From Christensenella sp. UBA4263 (GTDB lineage Bacteria; Bacillota; Clostridia; Christensenellales; Aristaeellaceae), in the NCBI GenBank assembly GCA_002395225.1, contig DGWH01000005.1:85853-104927 (forward strand): a stretch of DNA of 19,075 nucleotides. Direction: 5' to 3'. The notes beneath the pieces are model-generated. The model was not told the DNA's origin, did no database searches, and was given only the letters and a program-made list of their open reading frames with translations. The translations under genes and the position numbers were made by a program. This document shows, piece after piece, positions 1-7,810 of the stretch (positions are counted from its first letter, which is position 1; each line of letters begins with the position of its first letter).

Positions 1-636
1 GCATGGGGTGAGTGGATTGAAATCGTTTCCGAATCCGTTGCCCCAGCCGCCGCAAATCGTCTCACCCCGCATGGGGTGAGTGGATTGAAATTCGACGCCA
101 CTAATCCAGAGGCGACAAAAATCCACGTCTCACCCCGCATGGGGTGAGTGGATTGAAATAAGTCCCAGACGCTGCGCCTCCAGAGGAATCGCGCGTCTCA
201 CCCCGCATGGGGTGAGTGGATTGAAATCTCAGCCGGAAGAGGATCCGGAGGGAGGACGGGATGTCTCACCCCGCATGGGGTGAGTGGATTGAAATGACTC
301 GATCGGTGGCAATCTGGTCGGTGCCGAGACGTCTCACCCCGCATGGGGTGAGTGGATTGAAATATTGACACGCCCGACAACATCCTGCTGCGCTTTGGCC
401 GTCTCACCCCGCATGGGGTGAGTGGATTGAAATTACATGAAGGAACGACCGCAGGCCACGCCTGCAGTCTCACCCCGCATGGGGTGAGTGGATTGAAATT
501 TGTATGCGATGAGGCACACAGGCTGAGACAGAGAAGTCTCACCCCGCATGGGGTGAGTGGATTGAAATATACACTGCCCGGTGCAAGCGCTTATGACTCT
601 TTGGTCTCACCCCGCATGGGGTGAGTGGATTAAAAA
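1..636 (+). CRISPR. CRISPR array, type I-C-like repeats (leader-distal end)
   Basis: Ten repeats of 33 nt are present at 1-23 (cut by the window edge), 59-91, 127-159, 195-227, 263-295, 331-363, 401-433, 467-499, 536-568 and 604-636. They enclose nine spacers of 33-37 nt, mostly 35. Each repeat begins GTCTCACCCC, has a perfect 8-bp stem CTCACCCC/GGGGTGAG around a GCAT loop, and ends in the 11-nt TGGATTGAAAT. This matches the layout of type I-C repeats, in which Cas5 cuts at the stem base and leaves an 11-nt 5' handle. Repeats 2-9 are identical. The last carries two changes near its 3' end (positions 632 and 636), the usual sign of the leader-distal terminus, so the array is read left to right and the leader and cas genes should lie left of the window. 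Short ORFs across this stretch are artefacts of the repeats. Subtype comes from the repeat alone. Confidence 0.97.
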
Positions 637-731
637 AAGGATACAAAGACTGACGTATGGGCACTCGGCCACCTGACCTGTGCCCGTTACTTTTGCAATC
701 ACAAAAAAACACCCAAAAACAACCAAACAAA
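637..731. other. Spacer-like gap between array end and orphan repeat
   Basis: These 95 nt separate the last array repeat from a decayed repeat copy. The length is close to two spacers plus one repeat, so a fully eroded repeat could lie within, but I cannot align one convincingly. A small inverted repeat GGGCAC (659-664) / GTGCCC (680-685) is present, followed by an A/C-rich tract. I see no gene here. Confidence 0.4.
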
Positions 732-762
732 GTCTTACCCGTGCAAGTGAGTGGATTGAAAT
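732..762 (+). repeat. Orphan degenerate CRISPR repeat
   Basis: This 31-nt stretch keeps the repeat's 5' GTCT and ACCC blocks and its entire 3' 16 nt (GTGAGTGGATTGAAAT), but has lost two bases and the stem complementarity in the middle. It lies 95 nt past the degenerate terminal repeat in the same orientation. It is best read as a relic of an older, longer array. Without the stem it is unlikely to be processed as a repeat. Confidence 0.85.
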
Positions 763-784
763 TTGGCTGGAAAAGAGTTAAAAT
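756..784 (+). promoter_or_regulatory. Probable sigma-A promoter for the hydrolase/Mur ligase/Ddl operon
   Basis: TTGAAA (756-761) and TAAAAT (779-784) are separated by 17 nt. The -35 hexamer is part of the 3' end of the orphan CRISPR repeat. The start site would fall near 791, giving a leader of about 86 nt to the ATG at 877. It is predicted from the sequence only. It is the best match in the gap upstream of this operon. Confidence 0.5.
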
Positions 785-876
785 ACAAAATGAGTTTTTG
801 TTGCTGTGAGAATGTTGCGGAGGCTGAGCCGTGTCGTGACAGATCAGCACAGGATATCATTAACGGGGAGGATGTT

Positions 877-1671
877 ATGCAGCTGGAATGGAGAGGAATC
901 CGGGTATATATTACCCGGGAGGGAAGCAAGGGACGCGGAGTCCTGTTGCTGCATGGATGGATGTGCTCCTCGGACATGATGGAGGGAATCCAGAAAGCAC
1001 TCTCCGGACAGATGCGAACAGCTGCGATTGATTTCCCGGGACATGGACTCAAGGGACAGGCACCGGCACCCAAAGAGGTCTGGGGTGTGCCGGATTATAT
1101 GGAGCTGACAGCAGAGGTGATCCGGGTACTGAACCTGGCCCCCTGTGATATTATTGCCCATTCCTTCGGTGCAAGAGTGGCGATTCTCCTGGCAGCCACC
1201 TATCCGGAACTGGTAGGCCGGATGGTGCTCACCGGTGCGGCGGGACTGCGCCGGGAAAAGACGGCGAAGGAAAATAACCGGCAGAAAATCTATAAGTTCC
1301 TCAAAAGCGGCGTGATGGCGATGGATAAGATGAAAGTGTTTGGCAGCTGGCCCGGCCGCTGGCAGGAAGCACTGATTCAGCGGTATGGTTCGCCGGACTA
1401 CCGGGCACTCAGTCCGCAGATGCGGAAAACCTTCAATCAGATTGTGACACAGGATCTGGCAGAGGAACTGCCGCTGATTCAGGCCTCGACGATTTTGTTC
1501 TGGGGTGAAAACGACACGGAAACGCCGCTTTGGATGGGAAGAAAGATGGAAGAACTGATTCCGGATGCGGCCCTGATTGTTGAGGAGGGCGCCGGACATT
1601 TTGCATATCTTGAAAAGAGCGCCGTGTTTGAAAGTGTCGTGAAAAGTTTCCTGCTGGAGGGACGCGATTAA
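877..1671 (+). CDS. Alpha/beta-fold hydrolase, 264 aa
   Basis: Serine hydrolase of the alpha/beta fold, substrate unknown. An HGW oxyanion motif is at residues 26-28. The nucleophile elbow is AHSFGA with Ser96 (the usual leading Gly is Ala). The likely acid is Asp213 in GENDTE and the catalytic His is His241 in GAGHFAYLE, so the triad is complete. No signal peptide is seen, so it is probably cytoplasmic. The ATG at 877 is chosen because GGGGAGG (865-871) sits 5 nt upstream; the frame stays open back to a TTG at 763, but that start lacks a ribosome binding site and would begin at the CRISPR relic. The stop TAA shares one base with the ATG of the Mur ligase, so the two are almost certainly cotranscribed. 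This context suggests a cell-envelope role, perhaps hydrolysis of an ester or amide of a precursor, but that is inference. Confidence 0.9.
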   Translation: MQLEWRGIRVYITREGSKGRGVLLLHGWMCSSDMMEGIQKALSGQMRTAAIDFPGHGLKGQAPAPKEVWGVPDYMELTAEVIRVLNLAPCDIIAHSFGARVAILLAATYPELVGRMVLTGAAGLRREKTAKENNRQKIYKFLKSGVMAMDKMKVFGSWPGRWQEALIQRYGSPDYRALSPQMRKTFNQIVTQDLAEELPLIQASTILFWGENDTETPLWMGRKMEELIPDAALIVEEGAGHFAYLEKSAVFESVVKSFLLEGRD

Positions 1672-3224
1672 TGAACATTTTATTTCGAATCGTGGAGGCG
1701 TGCCTCCTGGTTCTGGCCGCCGGTCTGACCGGATGGAATCTGTTCCATATTTTTCAGCTGGAGAGCTACCAGCTGCCGGGATACAGGCGAAGTCTGTTTC
1801 GCAATCCGATTGACCTGATTGTAAAGCCGCTGGCAGTTTCTGCAGTGGGGCTGCTGAGTGTCCTGTTCGGATTGCCCAGAATCCTGTGTCTGCTCCTGAC
1901 GGTGCTGAGTGCGCTGGCAGTTTTTCTGCTGGCAAGACGAAAAAAACAGAAAAAGCCGTTTGTGGTGACGGAACGGGTGAAGCGTTTTCTGGTGGTTCAT
2001 GCCGGGATTTCGCTGATGTTGGAACTATTGCTGCTGGCCCTGTATGCGCCTGCGGGCTATGCACTCCCCGGTCTTGAACCTGTGATTCTGTGTCTGGCGG
2101 CACTGGCGGCACAGCCGATTGAAAAGTATATTGCCAATGAATTCGTGGAGGATGCCAGGCGGCGTCTGGACCGGATGCCTTCACTGATTCGGATCGGCAT
2201 TACCGGCAGTTACGGGAAAACCAGCACCAAGTTTCTGCTGCGGGAAATCCTCTCCACACGGTATCGGGTTCTGGCAACGCCGGGCAGCTTTAATACGACC
2301 ATGGGCGTCACCCGTGTGATTCGCGAACAGCTGATGCCGACGCATCAGATTTTTATCGCAGAGATGGGTGCCAGGCATGTGGGGGATATCCAGGAACTTT
2401 GTGATCTGGTTCATCCGCAGATTGGAATCATTACATCGGTAGGACCGCAGCATCTGGATACATTCGGGACAGTGGACCGGGTCCGTCAGACCAAGTATGA
2501 ACTGATTGAATCACTCCCTGAAGGCGGAACAGCGGTTTTTGCCAATGACGGGGCCATCTGTTCGCAGATGTATGACATGTGTCCGCTGGTGGATAAGTAT
2601 AAGGCGGACAGCCTTTTCAGGGCAGAGAATATCCAGTGCGGCCCCTGGGGCACGCGCTTCACGCTGATTCGCTCGGACAGCGGGGAAACCATTGACTGCG
2701 AAACGAAGCTTCTGGGTGAATATGCCATTTCTAATCTCCTTCTGTGCGTCACGGTTGCCGGGGTTCTGGGACTGACGATGGAAGAGATTGCCCGCGGAAT
2801 CCGTCTGTGCAAGCCGGTGGAACACCGCCTGCAGCTGCTGCAGGCAGGCGGAGGAATCAGTGTCATTGATGACGCGTTCAATTCAAATCCGTCCGGTGCG
2901 CGGGCGGCACTGCATGTGCTCAGGGATTTCCCGGGACGCCGGATTCTGGTGACACCGGGAATGGTGGAGCTGGGTGAGCAGGAGGCGGAGCTGAACCGTC
3001 AGTTCGGCAGGGAGATTGTCGGGTGTGCGGATATCGTCTTCCTGATTGGTCCCAAACACAGTGAGCCCATCGCGGCCGGACTCAGGGAGGCAGGATTCCC
3101 GGAGGAGAATCTGCTGATTATGCGCAGCCTGGAAGAGTGCACGAGAAAACTGAATGGCATGATGCGAAGCGGCGATGTTATTCTGTATGAGAATGACCTG
3201 CCGGATAATTATAACGAAGGCTGA
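1671..3224 (+). CDS. Membrane-anchored MurF-like Mur ligase, 517 aa
   Basis: ATP-dependent peptide ligase of the Mur family, closest in motifs to MurF, which adds D-Ala-D-Ala to the UDP-MurNAc tripeptide. The central ATPase domain shows the P-loop GITGSYGKTSTK (176-187), EMGARHVGDI (231-240), an HLDTFG block and QTKYELIE, whose Lys is the likely carbamylated residue. EHRLQ and DDAFNSNPSGA mark the end of the central domain, and a C-terminal ligase domain follows (VTPGMVELG). The first ~150 residues are not the usual UDP-binding MurF domain: hydrophobic segments near 5-25, 50-68, 70-88, 106-125 and 130-148 suggest several membrane passes. The enzyme may therefore act at the membrane and need not use the standard UDP substrate. 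It starts on the last base of the hydrolase stop; a D-Ala-D-Ala ligase homologue follows. A separate canonical murF probably exists elsewhere, so I give no symbol. Confidence 0.88.
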   Translation: MNILFRIVEACLLVLAAGLTGWNLFHIFQLESYQLPGYRRSLFRNPIDLIVKPLAVSAVGLLSVLFGLPRILCLLLTVLSALAVFLLARRKKQKKPFVVTERVKRFLVVHAGISLMLELLLLALYAPAGYALPGLEPVILCLAALAAQPIEKYIANEFVEDARRRLDRMPSLIRIGITGSYGKTSTKFLLREILSTRYRVLATPGSFNTTMGVTRVIREQLMPTHQIFIAEMGARHVGDIQELCDLVHPQIGIITSVGPQHLDTFGTVDRVRQTKYELIESLPEGGTAVFANDGAICSQMYDMCPLVDKYKADSLFRAENIQCGPWGTRFTLIRSDSGETIDCETKLLGEYAISNLLLCVTVAGVLGLTMEEIARGIRLCKPVEHRLQLLQAGGGISVIDDAFNSNPSGARAALHVLRDFPGRRILVTPGMVELGEQEAELNRQFGREIVGCADIVFLIGPKHSEPIAAGLREAGFPEENLLIMRSLEECTRKLNGMMRSGDVILYENDLPDNYNEG

Positions 3225-3291
3225 GAGAGGAGCTGCCCGGACATGGACGGCGGCCTTTGCCCGGGAAAACCTTTTTGGAGGAGAACAGAAC

Positions 3292-4500
3292 ATGGAGAAG
3301 ATGAATATTGCGGTTTGCTTTGGATCACGAAGCGTGGAACATGATGTTTCAGTCATCTCGGCACTGCAGCTGATGGAAGCAGCTGAGGCGGCTGGGCATA
3401 CTGTGATTCCGGTGTATATTTCAAGAGAAGGTCTCTGGTATACCGGAAACGCTCTTCGTCAGGTAGAGACGTTCCGTGAATTCAATCCCATGGGGAAAGA
3501 AGTTCAGCGAGTGATACTTGATATCAGCTCCGGCTCAGGGGATTTGTGGGCATGGCCGCTTCAGAAGACGGGTCTGTTTGGACGTCTTCCGGATCCGGTC
3601 GCACATATTGACTGTGCCATTCCGGTATTCCATGGAATGAACGGAGAGGATGGAACCATCCAGGGGCTCTTTGAGATGGCCGGGATTCCCTATGCATCCT
3701 CCGGAGTTCTTGGATCCAGCGTCGGAATGGACAAAATTGCCATGAAGCAGCTGCTGAGGGGAGCGGGATTCCCGGTGCTGGATTTCATCTGGTTCACCCG
3801 TGATCAGCTGGAAAAAGACCGCCTGAAGATTGTTGAGCGCGCCGAACAGGAAATCCGCTATCCGATGTTTATCAAACCGGCTTCTCTGGGTTCCTCCATT
3901 GGCGTGTCCAAGGCGGATAACCGGGAGGAGCTGGAAAAGGCCCTGGCACTGGCGACTTCGTATGACCGGCGTATCCTGATTGAGGTGGGAATTGATCATC
4001 CGGTAGAGATTAACTGCGCGGCTGTCGGATATGGCGAGAATGTGCAGTCATCCGTCTGCGAGATGCCGGTTTCAGCCGGAGATGACTCGTTCCTGACCTT
4101 CTGGGAAAAGTATCTTCGCAACAACGGTGCAAAAGGACCGCAAAGCCATGGGATGAAGTCCCTGTCAAGAGTGCTGCCTGCGCCGATCGATGCCGGACTG
4201 ACGCACCGGATTCAGCAGATGACGGTTGACATTTTCAAGCTTCTGGATTTCAGGGGAACGGTCCGGGTTGATTATATTCTGGATCATAATGACATCCTGT
4301 ATGTGGAGGAACCCAATACGATTCCGGGATCCATGGCCTTTTATCTCTGGAAAGCGGCGGGGATCAATTTCCCGGAACTGGTGGACCGGCTGATCGAGAG
4401 TGCCATGCAGGCGTTTGCCGATAAGAACCGGAGTGTTTATGCCTATGATTCCACCATTCTCCAGAAAGTGACGGCCGGAGCGAAAGGCAGCAAAGGATGA
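3292..4500 (+). CDS. D-alanine--D-alanine ligase family protein (ATP-grasp), 402 aa
   Basis: ATP-grasp ligase that would make D-Ala-D-Ala for the adjoining MurF-like enzyme. The N-terminal substrate domain has SVEHDVS (14-20), where Glu16 matches the E. coli DdlB Glu15. FHGMNGEDG, KPASLGSSIGVSK (195-207), RVD (325-327) and EEPNTIPGS are the other family motifs. In the omega loop FWEKY ends in Lys273-Tyr274, the Tyr equivalent to DdlB Tyr216, so D-Ala-D-Ala rather than D-Ala-D-Lac specificity is predicted. Oddities are an omega loop about ten residues longer than usual, EEPN in place of the usual NExN, and about 40 more residues than a typical Ddl. The ATG at 3292 is chosen for GGAGGAG 8 nt upstream (3277-3283); an ATG at 3301 is less well placed. 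The gap after the Mur ligase is 67 bp. The substrate could differ from plain D-Ala. Confidence 0.88.
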   Translation: MEKMNIAVCFGSRSVEHDVSVISALQLMEAAEAAGHTVIPVYISREGLWYTGNALRQVETFREFNPMGKEVQRVILDISSGSGDLWAWPLQKTGLFGRLPDPVAHIDCAIPVFHGMNGEDGTIQGLFEMAGIPYASSGVLGSSVGMDKIAMKQLLRGAGFPVLDFIWFTRDQLEKDRLKIVERAEQEIRYPMFIKPASLGSSIGVSKADNREELEKALALATSYDRRILIEVGIDHPVEINCAAVGYGENVQSSVCEMPVSAGDDSFLTFWEKYLRNNGAKGPQSHGMKSLSRVLPAPIDAGLTHRIQQMTVDIFKLLDFRGTVRVDYILDHNDILYVEEPNTIPGSMAFYLWKAAGINFPELVDRLIESAMQAFADKNRSVYAYDSTILQKVTAGAKGSKG

Positions 4501-5783
4501 GGCTTAACCGATCCATTTCCGGCAAAAGAAGGAAAAGCACCTATCCGCCGGATGAACGGGAGGATGAGGATCTTTTTGCGGCACCTCCGGAGGAGGTGCC
4601 GGAGGATGATCTGCTGGATGAACCGGACCCGGAGAGAGAGAAGACGGATGAAAATCCGCTGAATCAGACGGTCCGGGAAAAGGACATCCTTCCATCGGAT
4701 GCAGAGCCCGGTGAGGCGGCCGTGTCCGGGAAATCGCCAGAACCGTCTTTGTCGGAGGAGGAGCTGGAAGAGGCAGGCGCCGGTCCTGACGGGGACAGTC
4801 CGGAGGAGACAGTGCCCGCTCCCGATTCCGGGGAGCCGCTTAAACGGCTGTCCGGTGAGTGGATTGACCAGAAGTTTAATGGTTTTGTGGATCGTGCCGT
4901 TGTCCGTGTACCTGCGTTTTTTCGACTGACCGGAATCCGGATCGCCCGGCAGCATGCGGGGTGGCATATCTGGCTGATTCTGGTCAGTTTTCGAAATGCG
5001 GTCTCGCATCTTCTCGGCCATTTCCGGTCAGAGGATGACATGGATCTGTTTCTGGATGATACGGCGGAGCATCTGGGAGATCGCTTTTCAGCACTGAAGT
5101 CGATTCTTGGCAGGCAGATGAGCTGGCTTGTGGCCATTGATACGGCAGGAAACCGGCTCCGGTTTGCCCTGAAACTGTTTTTTATTGCTCTTTCGGCCTG
5201 CGGCTGTGCACTGATCGGCACCTGGGAACTGGCCTCACTGGCATTCCTGTTCGGGGTGTCCTGGCTGTCGACGGCATTTGATCTTTCCTATAAACCGGTG
5301 ATCGGGCGCTTCCGTCAGGTGTATATCGGAGCCCGCCTTCTTTCAGCCCTGTCCATGCTCATTCCGGCCATGATGTATTACATTCATTACCAGATCCGCG
5401 GCGGGGCCAACAACATGATGCTGCAGGGAATGCTGATTTTCATGCTGCTTACCCATCTGGTGCTCTTTGCCGTCATGGTTCTCCCCAACCGCCAGCAGTC
5501 GCTGTATTTGCGGGTGTTGTCCGGCGTTCTCGGGATTATCCCTGCCCTGCTGGTGGCAAATGTCGTCTCTTATTCGGCCAGCATCATGGGGATGGGCACC
5601 GGCGGTCTTGTGGGCGGCAGTTTGCGCATCCTTGGCGCGCTGCTGCTGTTTATCAGCGATCGGCTGGAATCGCTTTACAGCCTGGGATCGCTTCGTTTCA
5701 TGTTCAGTGAGTTCTTTCTGGTTATCTTTGAACTGACAGGCTGTTTTCTGCTCCTGATGTCTGCCTGGGTTTTCAGCATATAG
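4497..5783 (+). CDS. Acidic-headed polytopic membrane protein of unknown function, 428 aa
   Basis: I do not recognise the family. After a short basic stretch, residues ~17-115 are strongly acidic, Pro/Glu/Asp-rich and probably disordered. Residues ~120-220 look like a soluble or amphipathic linker. Residues ~222-426 contain about seven hydrophobic segments (near 222-241, 244-262, 279-297, 308-329, 338-358, 368-386 and 400-426). Its ATG overlaps the ligase stop as ATGA (4497-4500), so translation is probably coupled. Membership in the hydrolase/Mur ligase/Ddl operon suggests an envelope role, for example a scaffold or transporter for the membrane Mur ligase, but nothing in the sequence proves it. 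No catalytic motif is visible. Confidence 0.8.
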   Translation: MRLNRSISGKRRKSTYPPDEREDEDLFAAPPEEVPEDDLLDEPDPEREKTDENPLNQTVREKDILPSDAEPGEAAVSGKSPEPSLSEEELEEAGAGPDGDSPEETVPAPDSGEPLKRLSGEWIDQKFNGFVDRAVVRVPAFFRLTGIRIARQHAGWHIWLILVSFRNAVSHLLGHFRSEDDMDLFLDDTAEHLGDRFSALKSILGRQMSWLVAIDTAGNRLRFALKLFFIALSACGCALIGTWELASLAFLFGVSWLSTAFDLSYKPVIGRFRQVYIGARLLSALSMLIPAMMYYIHYQIRGGANNMMLQGMLIFMLLTHLVLFAVMVLPNRQQSLYLRVLSGVLGIIPALLVANVVSYSASIMGMGTGGLVGGSLRILGALLLFISDRLESLYSLGSLRFMFSEFFLVIFELTGCFLLLMSAWVFSI

Positions 5784-5913
5784 CCGCTGCCTGAGACAGA
5801 TGTCCGCGCGTTCCGCTGACAGCCGGGGCGCTGCGGGTAGAGAAGATAACCGGACAAGCCCGGCGGAAAAATGGACGGCCGGGAATTTATCAGCCTGTGA
5901 GGAGGCGTATTGA

Positions 5914-7719
5914 TTGGCAGACCAGAAAATGGACCAAGTTCGCAATTTTTGTATTATTGCACATATTGACCACGGGAAATCCACACTGGCAGACCGTTTG
6001 CTGGAAAAGACCGGGGTATATCAGAAGCGGGAAATGGTGGAGCAGATTCTTGATTCCATGGAACTGGAGCGGGAGCGCGGGATTACCATCAAGAGCAAGG
6101 CCGTGCGGATGCTCTACAAGGCCGGAGACGGGAAAGAATATGTGCTGAACCTGATTGACACCCCCGGCCATGTGGACTTTACCTATGAGGTCAGCCGCGC
6201 ACTGGCCGCCTGTGAGGGCGCACTCCTTGTGGTGGATTCCACACAGGGCGTTGAGGCGCAGACGCTGGCCAACGTCTATATGGCACTGGAGCATAATCTG
6301 GAGATTCTGCCGATCATCAACAAGATTGATCTCCCCAGCGCAAGACCGGATGAGGTACGAAGCGAGATTGAGGAGGTCATCGGCCTTCCGGCAGATGAGG
6401 CGCCGCTGATTTCCGCCAAGGCCGGGATCGGCATTGATGAAGTCCTTGAGCAGATTGTCAGAGCGGTGCCGGCGCCGCAGGGAGATCCGGATGCACCTCT
6501 TCAGGCACTGATTTTCGATTCGTTCTATGACAATTACCGGGGCGCGATCTGCTTTGTGCGAATTGTTTCCGGAACCGTACGGGCCGGCATGACGATCCGG
6601 ATGATGAACTCCGGCGCCAGATTTGAGGTAGTGGAAGTCGGTGCCAGATCGCCGGACTACGAACCGCTGGCGGAGCTGAGGGCAGGGGATGTCGGCTATA
6701 TCGCCGCGTCCATCAAGGACATTCATGATACCCGGGTGGGTGATACCATCACGGATGATGCCAATCCGGCGGCGGAGCCGCTGCCCGGTTACCGGGCGGT
6801 TGTGCCCATGGTCTTTTGCGGGATTTATCCGGCAGACGGTGCTCAGTATGAGAACCTCAAGGATGCCCTCGAAAAACTCCAGCTCAACGATGCGTCCCTG
6901 ACCTACGATCCGGAAACCAGTCAGGCTCTGGGATACGGCTTCCGCTGCGGTTTCCTGGGACTTTTGCACATGGAAATCATCCAGCAGCGGCTGGAACGGG
7001 AATTTGATCTCGATCTGATCACCACAGCGCCCAGCGTAATCTATCGTGTTCACAAGACGGATGGAACGATGGAGGAGGTCGACAACCCCAGCAACCTGCC
7101 GGGTCCGGCCAGCATTGACTATATGGAAGAACCGTATGTCAGCGTCAGTGTTCATACACCGCAGGAATATGTGGGCGCGCTGATGGAGGTCTGCCAGGGA
7201 AAACGCGGAGAATTCAAGGATATGGTCTATGAGGGACAGCATGTCTGTCTGCATTACGATATTCCGCTTTCGGAAATCATCTTTGATTTCTTCGATCAGG
7301 TAAAGAGCCGCAGCAGAGGCTATGCCAGCTATGACTATGAGCTGACGGGATACCGGAAGAGTGATCTGGTCAAACTGGATATGCTTCTCAACGGCGATAT
7401 GTGTGATGCGCTTTCCATGATTGTGCATAAGGACAGAGCGTATGCCAGGGGCCGTTCCATTGCCGAGAAACTGAAGGATGTGATTCCGAGACAGCTGTTT
7501 GAGATCCCCATTCAGGCAGCCATCGGCGGGAAAGTCATAGCCCGTGAGACGGTGAAGGCCATGCGTAAGGATGTTCTGGCCAAGTGCTATGGCGGTGATA
7601 TTACAAGAAAACGCAAACTCCTTGAAAAGCAGAAGGAAGGCAAGAAGCGCATGCGTCAGCTGGGCAGCGTCGAGGTGCCGAGCGAGGCGTTTATGACCGT
7701 CCTCAAGATGGATGAGTAA
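5914..7719 (+). CDS. lepA: Elongation factor 4 (LepA), translational GTPase, 601 aa
   Basis: Ribosome-bound GTPase that acts on stalled or mispositioned ribosomes and can back-translocate them. The G domain carries AHIDHGKST (16-24), GIT of switch I (56-58), DTPGH (82-86), NKID (136-139) and an ISAK motif. EF-G-like domains II, III and V follow, then the LepA-specific C-terminal domain with the basic KRKLLEKQKEGKKRMR segment, ending SEAFMTVLKMDE. Length is standard for the family. The start is a TTG at 5914 because GAGGAGG (5899-5905) lies 8 nt upstream; the first ATG (5929) is 23 nt from that site. It lies 130 bp after the membrane protein gene, with no clear promoter in the gap, and is closed by a strong terminator. 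Confidence 0.98.
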   Translation: MADQKMDQVRNFCIIAHIDHGKSTLADRLLEKTGVYQKREMVEQILDSMELERERGITIKSKAVRMLYKAGDGKEYVLNLIDTPGHVDFTYEVSRALAACEGALLVVDSTQGVEAQTLANVYMALEHNLEILPIINKIDLPSARPDEVRSEIEEVIGLPADEAPLISAKAGIGIDEVLEQIVRAVPAPQGDPDAPLQALIFDSFYDNYRGAICFVRIVSGTVRAGMTIRMMNSGARFEVVEVGARSPDYEPLAELRAGDVGYIAASIKDIHDTRVGDTITDDANPAAEPLPGYRAVVPMVFCGIYPADGAQYENLKDALEKLQLNDASLTYDPETSQALGYGFRCGFLGLLHMEIIQQRLEREFDLDLITTAPSVIYRVHKTDGTMEEVDNPSNLPGPASIDYMEEPYVSVSVHTPQEYVGALMEVCQGKRGEFKDMVYEGQHVCLHYDIPLSEIIFDFFDQVKSRSRGYASYDYELTGYRKSDLVKLDMLLNGDMCDALSMIVHKDRAYARGRSIAEKLKDVIPRQLFEIPIQAAIGGKVIARETVKAMRKDVLAKCYGGDITRKRKLLEKQKEGKKRMRQLGSVEVPSEAFMTVLKMDE

Positions 7720-7740
7720 AAGAAATAGGAACAGAGAGAC

Positions 7741-7780
7741 AAAGGACGTCATCCGGGGATGACGTCCTTTTATATCCTTT
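7741..7780 (+). terminator. Rho-independent terminator after lepA
   Basis: A perfect 13-bp stem, AAAGGACGTCATC (7741-7753) with GATGACGTCCTTT (7758-7770), closes a CGGG loop and runs into the T-rich TATATCCTTTT. It sits 21 nt after the lepA stop. Confidence 0.92.
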
Positions 7781-7810
7781 TAAACTGAGACTGTGCCGGA
7801 GGGGATGACG

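Noticed and set aside
198..850. ORFs on both strands across the CRISPR array
   Set aside because: They translate the repeats over and over (for example NPLTPCGVR) and have no gene-like start or family.
844..2184. Long minus-strand ORF opposite the hydrolase and Mur ligase
   Set aside because: It is a shadow of well-supported + strand genes, with low-complexity Pro/Ser/His-rich translation. The same holds for minus-strand ORFs opposite lepA, dnaK and dnaJ.
3349..4500. D-Ala-D-Lac specificity of the Ddl homologue
   Set aside because: The omega-loop residue that is Phe in intrinsically vancomycin-resistant ligases appears to be Tyr274 here, so D-Ala-D-Ala is the better prediction.
4854..4867. 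A 14-base exact match to the CRISPR repeat (GGTGAGTGGATTGA) inside the membrane protein gene
   Set aside because: It encodes Gly-Glu-Trp-Ile-Asp in normal frame, has no stem and no flanking repeat, and is probably chance.
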